Source: Bryum argenteum (lineage: Eukaryota > Streptophyta > Bryopsida > Bryales > Bryaceae). From it: 64,000 bases of DNA. Every line of letters starts with the position of its first letter. Within the stretch, counting starts at the first letter, position 1. The notes under the pieces were generated by a model. It made no database searches, was not told the origin of the DNA, and saw nothing but the letters and a program-made list of their open reading frames with translations. Location: the NCBI GenBank assembly GCA_037043015.1, contig CM073322.1, forward strand, positions 22,906,364 to 22,970,363. The letters run 5' to 3'. This document shows positions 61,370 to 64,000 of the stretch, piece after piece. The translations under genes and the position numbers were made by a program.

Positions 61370-61575
61370 TAGATGAAGGGCAAAGATTTTGAAGAGCCAT
61401 AACTTAGTCATGAGTGAAGACGTTTTTGACAAAAATATTTGACAAAAACATTTGCGGTGGGTCCCAAATCAAGTCTAGTTCTTGTGATAATAATAGTTGC
61501 CTCCAAATTGAATATGAATTAATAACATGCATTTTAGGAGAAGCAATTTTTGTTGTTGGTTTTCAAACATGGGGC
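61370..61575. repeat. Dispersed repeat, copy 2
   Basis: The partner of 1258-1460 in the same orientation, sharing 'gatgaagggcaaa', 'gagccataact' and gggtcccaaatcaagtct. It lacks a recognisable Tc1-like transposase downstream. Confidence 0.55.
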
Positions 61576-61876
61576 GTGCTTTTCTATTGCAAGCCAACCA
61601 TGTGAAATCGAAAGTAGTAATCCATGAAATTGTTGAAGATAATCATGATTTTAAGATAAAATTTAACAACTTCCTTGTTCGATGATTTTATCAAAATGAA
61701 TGGTTTTTGAGAAGCTATACGTTCTTCGAAGTGAAAATGATGAAATTTTGTATTTTGATTTGAGTTGTAATACGCTATGATCTCCCCATCTATGGGGGTG
61801 ATGAATCAAAGTTTAGTCCATATAATCTACAATAACTCTGATACAAGACTGTACAATTAACCTTCCAAATTGCTAA

Positions 61877-62133
61877 AACCCCAATTCCGTTAAAATGGCA
61901 CTATGCCATGTGCCATTTTGTCACACTAGATCTTACATTTGTGCTCATATAAAATGGTATATATTGTAATATCACAATTTTTTTTGTAATATCACTTCTT
62001 TATATACATTGTCACTCATTTTCCCTAATATCACCTCAAAATTCTGTTATATCACATGGTTTTTGAACTACAGTTCAGAAAGTTGAGGTGTGCCATTTTA
62101 CCGGAATAATGCCATTTTAACGGAATTGGGGTT
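61877..62133. mobile_element. 257-bp MITE, copy 2, perfect 24-bp termini
   Basis: The left end aaccccaattccgttaaaat ggca (61877-61900) is the exact reverse complement of 62110-62133. CTAA flanks it on both sides (61873-61876 and 62134-62137), so the target duplication is probably CTAA, or TAA if the first base belongs to the element. The perfect ends suggest it is younger than copy 1 at 49385. No coding capacity. Confidence 0.85.
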
Positions 62134-62586
62134 CTAACCTTTATATTTATCTATTACACTTAATTCGAGAATATATTCTTTTTGGCTGAAAATAGGCTCG
62201 GCAGTCTAACTAAGGGTTAAACTTCATGGATTGAGTTTGTTGTTTTCACCCTATTGATAATTTAGTAGTACTTATGTAATCAATTACATTGATTAGTAGA
62301 GAATCTCTAGAATCTCTAGAATAAATATATTATAAGTTTTGGTATATTATCATATAAATGTTTCATGAATATAAAGCATAGAAAATTATGGTGATAAACT
62401 TGAGCTTCCTCACCGAATCCCCACAATTTAAAAAGGTTTTAGCTCATAAATTATATTAAAAAATAAAAATCCCTTACTTTGTTCGCCACAAGATCATTGT
62501 TATGATAATTGTCATGTTCTTATAGGTCTAGTCCTACTACAAATTACACACAACTGCTTGAATACCCTAACTCACAATGTTGAAAA

Positions 62587-62638
<52 letters not shown>

Positions 62639-63119
62639 TTTTTTAAAAAATTATAAAAATGATTTATTGTTAGCTCAATCTGAATTATTGTATACAATGG
62701 GAAAATATTTAAGAGATCCATAGAACTCTTTTTGTATGAACACAAAATAGTATAGTACATGATTTACATCTCAAAGTGACATCTATACAAGTTGCAAGAA
62801 AATATCAATATCTAGTTGAATGTGCATCCATATTCAGTACATTGGGAAAATTTTCTACTCCCAACAAGTTTAGATCTAATGGCTTTCGAGCCGTGTATTT
62901 TGAACATTTTGAAATCTTTTGGTCAAAATGAAAAAAATTGATCTTGCAATTCATAATGCATAAGAATTATACCGTATTTCTTTTGTAAAATTTTACTTGC
63001 AGAGAACCATATTCGTGGAATATTTCCGGTTTATCAAAGTTGGTATTCAGATATATTAATTTTGATCAATAGATTTGCATGATGAAATATTTAAAAGTAC
63101 AACCAATCTTGGTCTACCT
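62134..63119. other. AT-rich DNA with an (AAT)n microsatellite
   Basis: An (AAT/TAA)n tract at 62583-62638 is the only feature seen. Confidence 0.5.
62583..62638 (+). repeat. (AAT)n microsatellite
   Basis: About 18 consecutive trinucleotide units without interruption. Confidence 0.9.
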
Positions 63120-63515
63120 TATTGTCAGATTAGATGAGTCTAAGACATGTGATAGTTAGAAGAACAGTCAATCTCACTGTGCGTTACTATATGTCTGATT
63201 TGTTAAAAAAAGATCTGACAACCACAACAACAATCAATCTTACATTGTAGTACTATATGTCACATTGAATTAAAAAACATGTGACAGTCGAAACAACGAT
63301 CAATCTCACTCTGTTAGTACAAATTGAATGGACAAAGATCTTACTGTTATTAAAAGTCCAATCAATCTCCAGGTAGTGTATGTAAATGTCTGATTTGATA
63401 GAAAAATCTGACCGTCACAGGAACAATTAATCTTACATTGTATTATTGTATGTCACATTGGATCAAAAAACATGTGACACTTAGAACAACAATCAATCTC
63501 ACTATGTTAGAATCA
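63120..63515 (+). repeat. Satellite-like array of hairpin-bearing units, period about 65 bp
   Basis: About six units share 'aacaa.aatcaatct.ac...gt.gtactatatgtc', a short spacer, then a hairpin partner. Two unit types alternate: GTCACAT-spacer-ATGTGAC (63259-63286, 63453-63480) and GTCTGAT-spacer-ATCTGAC (63193-63220, 63392-63414). One unit (about 63311-63371) is eroded. Each unit thus carries its own short inverted repeat. Confidence 0.75.
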
Positions 63516-63799
63516 AATTTCACTTCACACTAGTACTAATAATATGTCAAATTGGATACTTAAACGGTTAAACCACCAATCCAACAAGATCCACATTTCT
63601 TTCTTCCAAGATCAAAATCCAAAATCTAAAATATTAAACTCTAGATCCCATACCATATTATTTGAAGATACTTCTCAGCTCTTAAGAATTCACAATTTGA
63701 ACAATAAATATATTATTCTAAAATTAACACATCACAAATCATACTTAATCATAATAATCACCCAAGTAGATGTGTATAATGACAACCAACATAAATAAA

Positions 63800-63890
63800 T
63801 GTCCAACATACAACAACATACATACAACCAACATACAACAACATACATACAACCAACATACAACATACATACAACCAGCATACATAGCAT
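63800..63890 (+). repeat. Low-complexity CATACAAC repeat
   Basis: Repeats of acatacaaccaacatacaac and shorter variants, about 26 bp in period, over some 90 bases. No gene follows up to the end of the window. Confidence 0.75.
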
Positions 63891-64000
63891 AGCTTTGCAT
63901 TCTTTCAGCTTCTAAGCACAAGTGCAACGTCAGTCACACCTCGTATTACTGATCGATTGCAGACAAAGTCGATCGGTCAATGCCACCGTAACAGAGTCTG

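Noticed and set aside
63120..63515. CRISPR-like array
   Set aside because: The units are hairpin-bearing tandem repeats without unique spacers, and the DNA is eukaryotic.

Overview
The window looks like nuclear DNA of a land plant. It has many short GT-AG introns, a SOS1-type Na+/H+ antiporter, a DUF1995-type protein with a probable plastid-targeting N-terminus, a plant family of multi-pass membrane proteins, and a plant tRNA-Ala. Intron sizes (about 80 bases to 1.1 kb) and the mix of mobile elements would suit a bryophyte or other seed-free plant. That placement is inference, and the species cannot be named from the sequence.

Layout. 0-3.5 kb: no host gene, but a 572-bp MITE with TAA duplications and a decayed Tc1-like (DD34E) transposase. 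3.5-7.4 kb (+): a multi-exon gene for a plant multi-pass membrane protein. 7.9-11.1 kb (-): a multi-exon DUF1995-type gene, convergent with the previous one, with three 38-bp repeats upstream. 11.9-12.3 and 26.5-27.4 kb: two elements with related TTAACCC(T/C)TAAAC inverted termini. 13.2-15.7 kb: a gag/ORF1-like gene of unknown family with one frame break. 15.7-25.6 kb: a G-poor non-LTR retrotransposon. 27.4-30 kb: another MITE-like element and a stray LINE 3' module. 30.5-33.6 kb: a pogo-type (DD35D) transposase in one frame broken by two TGA codons. 35.0-45.4 kb (+): a SOS1-like gene. I could resolve 24 exons that join in phase to 1,153 codons including stop. 44.7-55.7 kb: a giant, almost perfect inverted repeat. 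Its two 3,070-bp arms each carry the last SOS1 exon and a tRNA-Ala(AGC), and they surround 4.9 kb holding a dead DUF4283-type LINE ORF1. 55.7-64 kb: mostly AT-rich, gene-poor DNA with a lone exon-like fragment, a hairpin, microsatellites, a second MITE copy and a hairpin-bearing satellite-like array.

The most unusual object is the retrotransposon at 15.7-25.6 kb. Its pieces read, in order: leader ORF, 2A-like motif (CGDIETNPGP), APE-type endonuclease, reverse transcriptase, an unassigned domain, RNase H, and a CCHC/RPD/E/K..KY domain that looks like a restriction-like endonuclease. Carrying both endonuclease types is the hallmark of the algal Dualen/RandI LINEs. The combination with a 2A-like motif in a plant genome, and the conserved stem-loop plus (TATC)n tail recurring nearby, deserve a second look. 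The copy is defective: the reverse transcriptase core is broken while the 3.9 kb after it is open apart from one TGA.

The host genes appear independent of one another. The elements decay in a shared way: most premature stops are one transition from TGG or CGA, as expected from deamination of methylated cytosine.
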